Source of the DNA: Solea solea
Taxonomy: Eukaryota; Chordata; Actinopteri; Pleuronectiformes; Soleidae
DNA length: 64,000 nt
NCBI RefSeq assembly: GCF_958295425.1
Contig: NC_081141.1
Location: forward strand, 15,821,087 to 15,885,086
Direction of reading: 5' to 3'
Position 1 is the first letter of the stretch. Every line of letters starts with the position of its first letter. Position numbers and translations under genes: made by a program. Below the pieces are notes generated by a model that saw only the letters and a program-made list of their open reading frames with translations, had not been told where the DNA came from and did not search any database. Below are positions 42,701-54,700 of the stretch, piece after piece.

Positions 42701-45700
42701 ATCACTCTAAAAAGTCATACTATAGTATGTCGTCCAAAATCAGACAAAAAAGTCATACTATAGTATGTCGTCCAAAATCACTATAAAAAGGCATACTATA
42801 GTATGTCGTCCGAAATGAGACAAAAAAGTCATAGTATAGTATGTCTTTCAAAATGAGACAAAAAAGTCATACTATAGTATGTCGTCCAAAATCACTCAAA
42901 AGTCATACTATAGTATGTCGTCCAAAATCACACAAAAAAGTCATACTATACTATGTCGTCCAAAATCACTCAAAAAAGTCATACTATAGTTTGTCGTCCA
43001 AAATCACTCAAAAAAGTCATACTATAGTATGTCGTCCAAAATGAGACAAAAAAGTCATACGATAGTATGTCGTCCAAAATCAGACAAAAAAGTCATAGTA
43101 TAGTATGTCGTCCAAAATCACTCAAAAAAAGTCATGCTATAGTATGTCGTCCAAAATGAGACAAAAAAGTCATACTATAGTATGTCGTCCAAAATGAGAC
43201 AAAAAAGTCATACAATACTATGTTGTCCAAAATCACTCAAAAAAGTCATACTATAGTATGTTGTCCAAAATCACTCTAAAAAGTCATACTATAGTATGTC
43301 GTCCAAAATCAGACAAAAAAGTCATACTATAGTATGTCGTCCAAAATCACTATAAAAAGGCATACTATAGTATGTCGTCCAAAATGAGACAAAAAAGTCA
43401 TAGTATAGTATGTCTTTCAAAATGAGACAAAAAAGTCATACTAAAGTATGTCGTCCAAAATCACTATAAAAAGGCATACTATAGTTTGTCGTCCAAAATC
43501 ACACAAAAAAGTCATACTATAGTATGTCGTCCAAAATGAGCAAAAAAGTCATAGTATAGTATGTTGTCCAAAATCACTCTAAAAAGTCATGCTATAGTAT
43601 GTCCTCCAAAATGAGACAAAAAGTCATACTATAGTATGTCGTCCAAAATCACTCAAAAATGTCATAGTATAGTATGTTGTCCAAAATCACTCAAAAATGT
43701 CATAGTATAGTAAGTCGTTCAAAATCACTCAAAGAAGTCATACTATAGTATGTCGTCCAAAATGAGACAAAAAAGTCATACTATAGTATGTCGTCCAAAA
43801 TCACTCAAAAGTCATACTATAGTATGTCGTCCAAAATCACACAAAAAAGTCATACTATACTATGTCGTCCAAAATCACTCAAAAAAGTCATACTATAGTT
43901 TGTCGTCCAAAATCACTCAAAAAAGTCATACTATAGTATGTCGTCAAAAAAGTCATACTATACTAAGCTATGACTTCTTTGTCACATTTTGGACGACATA
44001 CTACACCATGATTTTTTTGTCACATTTTTGACCACATACTATACTATGACTTTTTTGTCAAAATTTGGACGACATTCTATACTATGACTTTTTTGTCAAA
44101 ATTTCGACGACATACTATACTAGGACTTTTTTGTCAAAATTAGGACGACATTCTATACTATGACTTTTTTGTCAAAATTTGGACGACATTCTATACTATG
44201 ACTTTTTTGTCAAAATTTGGACGACATAATTTGGCCCTCATACTAAACTATGAGGGCCACACGGTGGTGTAGTGGTTAGCACTCTCGCCTTGCAGCGAGA
44301 AGACCCGGGTTCGAGCCCCGGTTGGAACAAGGGCCTTTCTGCATGGAGTTTGCATGTTCTCCCCGTGTGTGCGTGGGTTCTCTCCGGGTTCTCCGGCTTC
44401 CTCCCACAGTCCAAAAACATGCAATGTGGGGATTAGGTAAATTGGACACACCAAATTGACCATAGGAGTGAGTGTGAGAGTGAATGGTTGTTTGTCTCTA
44501 TCTGTGTGTGGCCCTGCGATGGACTGGCGAACTAGACAAAGTGGTATTTTGGTGGAATCCACCATTAGAACTTGGAGTTTTCTAACACCAGTTTCTAATA
44601 CCTGTATTAAAAATCAGCAAATGTCCAAAAAAGTATAACACTTAAACTGTGATTGTTCAAAAACCTTAATATGTTTCAAAAATTTCAGTTAGGTGAGAAA
44701 AGTCCGACGTCTTGTGATCCGTTTCAAGTTCAAACCATGTCTCTACGTTAAAGTATGACGACATTGTGAGGCTCCAAACTGGGCTGGATTGTGATAATTT
44801 CTTGGGCCATTTACCATTCATGTGTATGTGGAAATTATTTGTAGTTTTTTGTGTTTTTTGTCGCCATGGTTGATCGAAATACTTAGAGAAGTAATAGCAC
44901 ACCATTCCCATTCCTGATGAAACGGCACGTTCTCATATAGGATGTGTTGGGGTTTTTAAAAAATGTGGGACTAGATACGTGCCAAAATATGGGAGGAAGA
45001 GGAAAAAGCAGTAACGGAATAAACAGTGCAATGCATTCTAGTGGGAACTCGCTAGAGTTCTCACTAATATGCCTTGCAGCAGCAGGCACTAATAAACACG
45101 GAAGAATAACAAGAGATGCTTGCGCTGCAATGCATTCTTGCAGCAGAAGGCACTAATTAAATCAAACACATCACTGTACACCACCTCCACAGCTCAATTG
45201 TTCTTGGAGTTATGGATTGGTCACGATCGGCTCATCTTTTGTCCTGGTTTACGTGGTTTATTCACCAGGTTGTTGGCAGGTTTTCAATGTGCGTCAAAGA
45301 CTCTGTGGACCAGTGTCAGAGCAAATCGTGTTTTCTGAATGATGAGGAGGGAAACTAATGTCTGCCTGTTTGATTTATTTAGGCCTGGTTGTGGACTGGA
45401 TTTTAGCAGCTGCTACAAATCCAGATTATGTAATTCTCCATGTATTTTATCTGTCCTAATATACAATACACAACCTAAAAACAAATGTGTAAAGTGGTAT
45501 AGTGGAGGTATTCTTAACTGGCAACTGGTCACCCAGAGCAATGTGAACTCCTACTTTTAAGCCAAGAGATTCACGATTTGGTCAGTGCCATGTTGAATGT
45601 ATTTCTTTGTAGGAACAAACTGATACAATAGTCCGTATCGATCTGATAATGGTTTAAAATCAATGGATCTGATAAAAACGTAAAATCCGATATATTGCAT

Positions 45701-48700
45701 GCTTCACTATACACAGAGTGTAAAAAATTTTAAATAAAAATCAGCAACAGCATTTTAGCTCAGTCATGTTGTGGGCTTTTTATTTCCCCTTTTTTGATGG
45801 GAGGAGAATATTTGTTGCACAGCTGAAGAATTATGTTTGAAATGACTGTATGAGTATCAGCACATACTCTAGTTTGTGATATCGGTATTGCACATGAAAA
45901 AGTGGTATCGTGCCATCCCTACTTCTTTGCCCATTTTCCTCTAAACTGGAACATAACAGCACAAAATTGACATCATATTTTATTGGAGAAGACCTGAAAC
46001 TAACAATTGAAACACTCTTTTTTCCTCAGAAAAATGTTTTAAATCGAGTGAGAGGCAGACTCGTTTTTCCATAGTCTTCAAGTCAAAACAGACTTCACTT
46101 TTCAAACCATTGGAGTCGCCCCCTGGTGGCTACTCAGTAAATTTTTATTCTTAAAAACTATGTCTATTTTATGGGCTTTGATTGTAGACAAATGCTGACA
46201 AATGGAAGTTTGTTTACATTGTTGCTTCTGTCCTCATTTCACATTGCGTTTTCCTTCCCATTTTAAGTGTTTTATATGCATTATAAGTCTGGTTATTGCC
46301 AGATGTAGCAGAGGTAAGTGGTCAGGTTTAAGCTCCAGTCTAACAGGAAACACATGCCAATTGTGGGGACATTAATGACCTAAAATGATATAAATTGAAT
46401 TCCTGTTGTGTTTCATGTACTGTACAGTAGTCCGTGCACTTACTCCACTGTGCCGTGATCTTGCCATCTTTGGTAATCTCCCAGCCAAACACGGCGTTCA
46501 CCTTCTTAACCAACTCTGAGCCCGAGTCCTTTATACGACGGCCGATCTCTGCAAACACCAGCTCGCTCTGAAGACCTCCAACCTGCACAATGGTAGGCAC
46601 CAAGAAACAAGAAGCTTCTGAGCTACTGTGCATGGAAGAATGTGAATTTGAATGCTGAGTATTCTCAGCTGAACATACTTGAGTGAGACTTTCGGGAGAA
46701 GCATCTGGGGCATCGTGTAAATCCATGTAGGCCCCTGACAGTAAAATTACATCAGTATCATTCACCTGAAGGGAAGAGATGAGTGATGATCAGGTAAAGG
46801 ACACGTTAGACTCCTCAATCCCCCCCCACATATGTTTTAATGACTGTAATTCACACTGAAACCCACTTTGCACTGGAAGTGAATCCTGTTGCCTTCTTTC
46901 CACATCTCAGTCTTCAGTGACTGACCAGGCACCAACGTCTTAGCAAAGCGAACCTGAGAAAGAGAGACATGATTTTTCTTTTTTTTTTTTGAAAATTCAC
47001 TCTAGTCTGTAGTTCATAAAGCATTTTAACATCAGCCTTTGGGTTTAAAAACGATTAATCTTGTCTTAACGACACAGTTTTGAACCTGATGAGTGCCTCG
47101 ACAGATGGACGGGATTCGCCTGCATTATGTGCCGGGCATAATGAAAAATTATGAAAATAAACTGGAAATGAGAACATGACGTAAATAAGAAGCACATACA
47201 CAATATACCAGGCGTGTCTGTTTGCTTTGGACATAAACATCCTTTTATGACAAACTGGTCGATGTAATTATGATTATATTCTAAATGTATATACACTATA
47301 GGTTGCTTTCCTGAATAATAATATTTCACACAATGAGTGCAAACACTGTGTGGGAGATTTGTACAGTGATGATGCAACAAAGGACGTTAACTGAGACTTG
47401 CACAAAAACCCGGAGGCAGCTGGTGCCAAAAATAGATCATGAAATCCATATAATTTTTTTTTTTTTTTTTTAAAAACCCTCAACTTTGCAAGTCTGTATA
47501 ATTGTAAAAAAAAAAAAAAAAGGAGTGTAAGGATTAATGCAGATTCCAAAAAAGGAGGACGACCTCTCCCTTTCCCCAAGCGTGTCAGGGATCTATGGTG
47601 GTCTTCCCATACCAGAAAGTATGTAAACACTCTGTCTTATTGTTTTATGCATTAGTTTATGTGGTTGGATCTGTTCTCCTTTGTTTGTGCAGCAGAGAAC
47701 GACAGTGGCCTGAGCAGACCCAAGAGAGAATGTCATTCTTCTTCATTTGTGCAATAAGCTTCTGCTTCAAAATATATGTACCCGGATGCTGCCCAAACAC
47801 GATCACGGAAGATGGCAGTCTCTGTTAAACAAGTGCAGTACGTATTAAAGTCTTATTCTAATGCTACAAAAAACTAAACAATGTTATCCAGTAGTACATT
47901 TAATTTCTGCCAATAAACTAAATGTATCACACAGGAGCCTTAACACAAAACAAATTCAGACAAGAATTGTTCTCCCTTCAGAGAAAGAAAGATTATCTGT
48001 ACATGAATGTACTTGTGTGTGTCAAAATATCTCAAATCACTCAAAAGTGGTTCTTGCCTGAGACCTAAAACCTCATCATTAGAGGCTTTGCCTCAACCAG
48101 TGCTTTACTCACCTTGATAGCCTTGAATCTGGAGGGGTCGTTGTTGGCAAACTGCTTGAGGACATTTCTCGCAGCAAAGCCAAATGAGCACAGGCCATGC
48201 AGGATGGGAGCCTTGAATCCTGACCAAAGAGCACGCAAGATCAAAACACAACATTTGGCCAAGACAAACTTTTACAGATTTAATGAAAAAGACTAAATAG
48301 ATGTCCAGGCTCTCACCTCCCATGGCAGCAAAGCTGGGGTCTATATGAAGAGGATTCCAGTCTCCACTCAAACGATACAAGGCTGCCTGAGGCCGCAGAG
48401 GAAACAGACAGTAATCTAGATCTAACTCATAAACAACTGAACCTTTCAAACGCAAATGTGGGATGAAATTAAAACATAATGACAGCAACAGAAGAGACAC
48501 CTAAAATAAGAAGCACTTTGAAGTGATACAGTTGCAGTCCTTTAAAAAGCTCAAGGGGTTTAGTTTTATACATTTTTTTTTTAAATATTTTCTGCTGCAA
48601 ACACAGTCAGCGATATTTTTTTTGCCGTGTCTTTAACATTTTGTCTCAAACTTTTTTGTAAGTTACAATTATCGACACTCACTTGGTCTCTTGTGGTAAA

Positions 48701-51700
48701 ATCAGTCACCACAGCATCTGGTGGTCGTTGAGGTGGTGGCACAGTAGCCTGAAGAAAATAACACAGTAGTAAAAACAAATAGGTGAGGCAACATTTACTT
48801 TTTTTGTGCCTTATTTTGTCCTAATTTTGGGTGAATTAATAGTCATCTACTTTCGCTTTATTGGAGTTTCTCTTCCCTCCAAAGCCTCCAGCTCCGGTCA
48901 CAAACAAAGAAAACTGGTTGAAGCAGAGCAGCTCGTCGCCACAGTAGGTGTTCACTGCAAAACGGCACAAATCTGAAGTTTAAACTACAAAAATATTAGT
49001 ACTAGTTAATACCAGTCTATTACACATATTTAACAATCCGCAAGAAGAAAAAAAGACTAATATTAACAATGGTATCCAGTATTATTATTTATCATACTTT
49101 TTTACTGCAGCATAAATGTGTGAGCAGCAGAATATCGGCATCACGACAAGCTGAGGGGAATCTTCTTTGGGGCAATTATTTTACTAAATTAATCTTTTAC
49201 ATGCCAAACCTCCACGTTACAATATTTTTTAGCTGCACGCCCCTGATTCAATTTTGTCAAAGATCAGTGAGGGTAAGGAAGAAAAAGAAGAAGAATGGTA
49301 CAAAATGAAAATACCCAGCTCATGCCTAAATACTGTATGTTAAGGTATCTGTACTTGCAGTAGATCAAATTGTAGTGTAACTTTTTTTTCTTTAGTGTAA
49401 CGTTTTCAGTATGCTGCATACTGAAAACACTGCCTCAGTCAGGTCTGACAGTAGAATAATGACATCATCAACACAGACACTTATAGTTATGTACTACAGC
49501 TCGAAATTAGGACCCACCACTGACTATTTTACTTGCATTAGTTAAAACATTAGCTGCTTTTTCCTCTCTTAAGATCTTTTTCAGCATTCAGTACACAACA
49601 GCTTGTGCCACATATTGTAATATCAATATGTACATGTACATCTACAACAACACCCGCCGCCTCTCCTGCATTTCTTAACTACAGCACAATTTCAGTGAAA
49701 TAAGAGAGCAGGAGGAAAGCAATACAGACAAACAGGGCTGCTTCTGTGTGACGTCCCAGAGATGACTTTACTCCAGGAAGCCGACAGCAGGATAGTTTGT
49801 ATTAAGAAAATTACAAAACTTTTACTTTAGTGAATCCTTAGGGGGAAAATCAGGTCTACGTCATTTGTTTTAAGATGGATTCATTGCATAGCAAAGTGGT
49901 TCTAATAACATCCATCTCTTTGGTAACATCACACAGAAATATGAGCCATTCCTAGTCCATTATTTCAATCCCTGCAGACACAGACTGTAAATTAATTTTC
50001 ATTCATTCAGCCTTAGAGGCGACTTTCAGGGAGAGACATATTAAAGTGATGAAAACAAATGAATCTGAAATACACACGCAGCACGATACAAGTTGTGCAA
50101 CATGAGAGGCGAAGAAACTCACCGTCCAAGATGATGACGGCTCCAGAGCCTTTGTCCAAAACATCTGCTATGGTGGACTGAGAAGTTAGTGGACCTGAAA
50201 ATGTGTTGAAAACATTTACTCTCTGGAATAGGGTTATGTAATGTAAACACTAGTTCATTTAAATTTTGTACTGGAATTATTTTCATAATGATGTTTTCTG
50301 TGGTAAACACATTTGTTATTTGGATTAGGAAACAGAAGTTGTCAGCAGTAATTGCCTTTTCAGTTATAGAAGTATCTAAATATATGTATTGTAAAAACAT
50401 AAAAAAAAATAATATTAATATCGTTCCCATGAATTATCTTGAGAGCTGCTTAAGCAAAAAGGGGAGCAAGAGGGCTGAAGCTGCATGATGGACAGAGATG
50501 GTGTGATTTGAGTTTTATTTTAGGTTGGGAATGAGTTACAAAAAAAGCCTGGCATAACGGAGAATCATTATTATGGAATCATTATTACCAGATTAATATT
50601 TCATGAGCACATTTTACCTATTTCATGGGCACAAATTAGTATTTAGTTTTTCCCCCTGTGTCATCCCTGGGGCTCCATATAATGGAAATAATGAGAGATT
50701 TGTCTTTCTTTGGTTAGTGTCTGCACCAGCCAATCACTGTCTGGGTTTTTACTTTTTGTGTATTTATCGCAAATATTTTCCAGATATTGCCTGAGTTCCA
50801 AGAGTGACCTTCAAGAATTCGTCTTATAATTGTAATAGTGTATATGAGAGGCAAATAAAAATTGAACTAGTCTGGCATGTGCTTCCCCTACAGTGAATCA
50901 TAGCTTCAAAAATAAATGTCCAAATCAGAATTCATAATATTGAAGGCATCTGGCATCATAAATGCTAGATTCTAAGTCTAATTAAACTGGTTACATAATA
51001 TGTAATAATAGGTGATATGAATCCAGCTAAAATACTAAATATGAAGTACTTAAACACAATCAAGAGTGTGAGCTTCAACAAGCAAGGGAGAGAATACCTG
51101 AAGTTGGTAGAGGCTTGTAAAGCTCCAGATACTGCTCTCCGTGCAAAAGCTGACAAAAAAAAACCACCAGAACAGCTGTGATATATAATCAGTAGCATGA
51201 GATACGTGCATCTACTGTATTATGATTTTTTTTTCCTGTGTGAAATATAACATGGTTAAAAACTATGCATCTTTTTGCTTTAGAAAGTGTCTAATAAGCA
51301 TGCGTGTTCTCTAACCTTTGTCAAATCAAAGTTGATTCCAGGGACAGAGGTGAGTTCCATCATTGCCGCCTGAGCAGGAATGACTCCGAAGGTGGGGAGG
51401 CAGCCAAAATCTTGATGGCCTTCGTACAGGAACCTATATGAAATCGTTAGGTTATAAAAACACTGCAGGCAAATCTGCTTTTATTGCAATACAATTTTCT
51501 TATACTGATATAACAAAGGTAAAAGACACAACACATTAAATGTTTATGTTCAGATTTGTGAAATGTGTCTCTGTTAGACAAAAGTTTAGCATTTTCTTCC
51601 CAGTTTTACCCTCATAAAGATGTTTATAAATGTGTTTAACTGGTTTCTTCAACTTTCATTCAGGAGCTAAAAATGAGCCTTTAACCATCTGATATTTTAA

Positions 51701-54700
51701 CACTAATTATCAATAGAAAATTATTTGAAACTTTGTTATTGTAATAAGGTTTTTGGCCATACAGCTCAGCTCAGCTCTAATCACACCTCTTCAGGCAGAA
51801 TATACACACTGGTATTAGCAAATGATCTAATCAGAATTCAGAGAGTCCAAAAATTATCAACCAATCTGCATGAGTTGCTTTGGTGACGACGTAACCACCT
51901 TTGCAAAGCTGCTTTCAAACACAGACGCAGGAAAAAACGCAGGTGTATTTTTCAACCAATGTAGTCACAGTGCAGAACTCCACTGCCCAATAGAAAACTC
52001 TGCAGTGAGGTATACATCAGTGGTTGGACTGCAGTCCAACCACTGATGTTGGGCTGCAGAGTTGGGCTGCAGTCTAAACAAAGGCCAAACAGTCTCCAAA
52101 TCAGAATTCAATTTGGATATGCAGAAAAAATCTAAATCTTTTCTGGCAGTTTGAAAAAGGTCCCACAGCTACTGAACTGTAAGAAAATCATACTTTCATA
52201 GGAATAATTTATGAAGCTACCAAGTGTTTCTTTCTCCCGACAGATCGGTGTAAATGTAAATTGATCAGTACATGACCTGTCAGACCTCTTAAAGCAGTTA
52301 CAGCCATTAGCCTCCAGCATATTCTGATACACACCTAAGATGGTCAGGTTCTTTGGTGGACATGCCGACCCCCAATGCATAGAGGATACACTGTGCGTGA
52401 TTGTAGTTAAATGTGTTTGGTGGTAGTTTATGTCCCACTGCCTCCGCCTAAGAAGAGAGGAGAGGAGAAGATTTAAGAGAGGACATAGAAAAATTAAACA
52501 TGAACTTGGACAAAAAACAAATGACTGCTTCAAAGCTCAACCCAAGCATTATAACCACAGTCAGAAGGGAACTAGCCAGGGAAAATCCCACAGGGGTGGA
52601 CCATAAAATAAAAAAGAAATATTTTCTTTTTGTAGAGCAACAACATCTGATTTCAGCTCGAGGTAATAAGTTAATTACTGCCTGATACTTGTATAATGAG
52701 TACACGCTGCATCACTTTCCACGCTGCACTAAATGAAGCATTCGTTCTGATTAAGCCATCATTGTTTAGACTGTAATGACTGAGGCGGCTGTTCAGAGTA
52801 ACATTCCCTAATATTACAGAACTGGTAGAAGAACATATAGTGCACAGGAATCCCACTAAATATTTGGGGTATTAAACACAATGGAGAAAGGGGGGAGTGG
52901 TATTACAAACACAGATGAGTCCCTGCATAAAACAATGGCGGGCTGTGGATAACTGTGCCTGTTTGTTTGGATAATTATCTGCTGTTATATAATTATAGTC
53001 GTGTGAGCTGTAATGAGTTCACTTTCTGCGATTCAGAAACAATGAACACAATGAACCCAGGGAGCTGTTGTTGCTGTAATGTGTAGCACTTTAAAAGCTA
53101 ATCGGAGTTGGCACTTGTCTGGTACCTCACTATTTCATATTTACAGGAAAAATCAAGTACTTATGAATGTTGTGGAGGGGGGGAGGAGGGTTGTCGGGGA
53201 CGTAATTGTCTCTGGCAGCGTGGTGGTATTAAAGAGTCATGAGCTGCCATGTTTGTAACAGTCAGAGGTTACAGCTTCATACAAGACATTACCAACCAAC
53301 CATTGCAAACACTCGCACAGCTTTTGTGGTGGAAACGATGACAGAAGCGAGAGGAGATGGTAAAGGTACAACACTGAGGCACCAGTTGGGAAAATAAGAT
53401 GAATAGAGAACAAAATGATTAAGAAAAGATAACAGGGACAGAGGGATTATTCACTTTAAGGTTTCTGCACTGTCAGCCAAGGCAAAATTAAGGCTAAAAG
53501 GCATTTAAAGTATCTTTTACAATCAGACGCCTTATTAAATACTGCAAATTATATTATATTTACGTGACTGAAACCATGCACAGGCAAACTGCCTCATAAT
53601 TAGAAGTACTAGTGATGATTTTGTGATGGTGGTGCAGGTGTGTAGGAGACTGTGTTATTGTTGCGGCAAAACAAATTAAGTATCATCGATGATATATCGT
53701 ATAATATTATAGCTACTGAGGCTAGCAGCAAAATTGGTGTTTCACGCTGTGCTGACCCAAAACTTGAAAACATAAACTAATATGATATATGACAGTATGT
53801 AAGTCTATTACTAAGGTCAATGAATAATGTTCCTTATGTATTTTAAGGCTCTTTGACAAATGATTTTTTAAGACCAGCAATGGCCATGTACTTACAGGAC
53901 TCATCCCTGAACTGGAGACTGAAGCAGCAGCTGTTGGATTTGCACCAACCTCTCCCTCTGACTCCACTTGAGACAGCGTGCTCACAATTAACTGGAGAGA
54001 CTCTACACAAAAAGTAAGAGGTAACAAATGAGTGAAATCACATGAGAACAGGATGTGATGATGAGGGGACGGATAAAGGACTGCTCTGAATTTGAATCTC
54101 TACTGCCAGAGAGAATGAAGACATAACGCAGACTTACTGATGAACCATCCAACAGCTCACCGTGGCTAGATTTATACTGCTAAAATGATCAAGTGTCATT
54201 CCTCAGAAACAAGTGGGAGAGTTTTTGTCATCCAAGACAACTGCGCACTTTCATTTCAAAATAAAGGTGAGTGATGATTTAAAACCATAATTAGCTCTTT
54301 TAGATATTTTTGGGCAGCACTCATCTTCGCTCTGAGTCACCAAACACTCAGAACATTTGTCATTATTATTAATCCATTTATTGCAACAAATGGAAATATG
54401 GTTAGATTTGGCTAAATATTTGACTTAGCGGCATGCTAAGCACAAGTAATAGACTACAGTGGGCTGATTTCAGCTGGGGCGTATGACTATCGTGTCCTGC
54501 ATGAATTAACACAAAGCTTCATAAAACAAACAGATGACAGTACAGCTGTCTGTATAAAGACTCATTTGTGTCAAATTTAATTTATTGCTTGTAGTTTCAT
54601 AAGTTTCTCACTCTTTGTAAAGGCTCAGTAAATGTGAGACTACATGACAATAAACTGACCTTCTTCCCTACATTTTTAATCAATTTATTTAGAAAAGATC

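Larger units (their letters stand above)
29424..44231. repeat. Large tandem array of a ~38-bp palindrome-cored unit
   Basis: Hundreds of tandem copies; length divided by 38 gives roughly 370. Each unit consists of a core (CATACTATAGTATG or a variant), then TCGTCCAAAAT, then a variable 4-6 nt (CACTC, GAGAC, CAGAC, CACAC, GAGCC, CACTAT and others), then AAAAAAGT. Unit length is mostly 38 bp with 35-40 variants. Orientation is forward in 29424-31853, reverse in 31853-43963 and forward again to 44231. Two SINE-like elements interrupt it and a third abuts its right edge. Edge units are the most diverged. Open frames inside are by-products of the repeat. Confidence 0.98.
29374..46443 (-). other. 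hsd17b4: hsd17b4 giant intron hosting the tandem array
   Basis: An intron of 17.1 kb, by far the largest in the window, between the two exons that split the SCP2 domain. The array fills 29424-44231. The rest (44535-46443) is ordinary intron with a TAGGGA-type MITE and a dispersed repeat. The donor is GTAAGT. Confidence 0.92.
44534..46443 (-). other. hsd17b4: Right part of hsd17b4 giant intron
   Basis: 1.9 kb of intron outside the array. It has a local imperfect duplication (TTGCAGCAG-AGGCACTAAT at about 45075 and 45138), an old TAGGGA-type MITE and a dispersed repeat. No gene. Confidence 0.75.

Noticed and set aside
32695..43960. Many open frames of 60-110 codons with repeated [14 protein letters not shown] sequence inside the array
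   Set aside because: They are translations of the 38-bp unit. The unit is not a multiple of three, so the frame shifts from unit to unit. They start and stop with unit variants and have no splice or promoter context.
29424..44231. CRISPR-like array of repeats and spacers
   Set aside because: The variable linkers are only 4-6 nt and drawn from a small set, no cas genes exist, and the DNA is vertebrate with spliced genes around it.
44254..44330. Functional tRNA gene at the SINE head
   Set aside because: A- and B-box-like sequences are present but there is no proper acceptor stem, the anticodon loop is irregular, and the element continues as a repeat body.
46679..46765. One continuous exon 46444-46765 instead of two
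   Set aside because: The frame is open across, but GTATGT and TTGTGCAG fit an intron and removal gives the expected family length. Retention is kept only as a finding.
47274..47630. 118-codon - strand open frame
   Set aside because: It crosses A and T homopolymer tracts in an intron and has no family resemblance.
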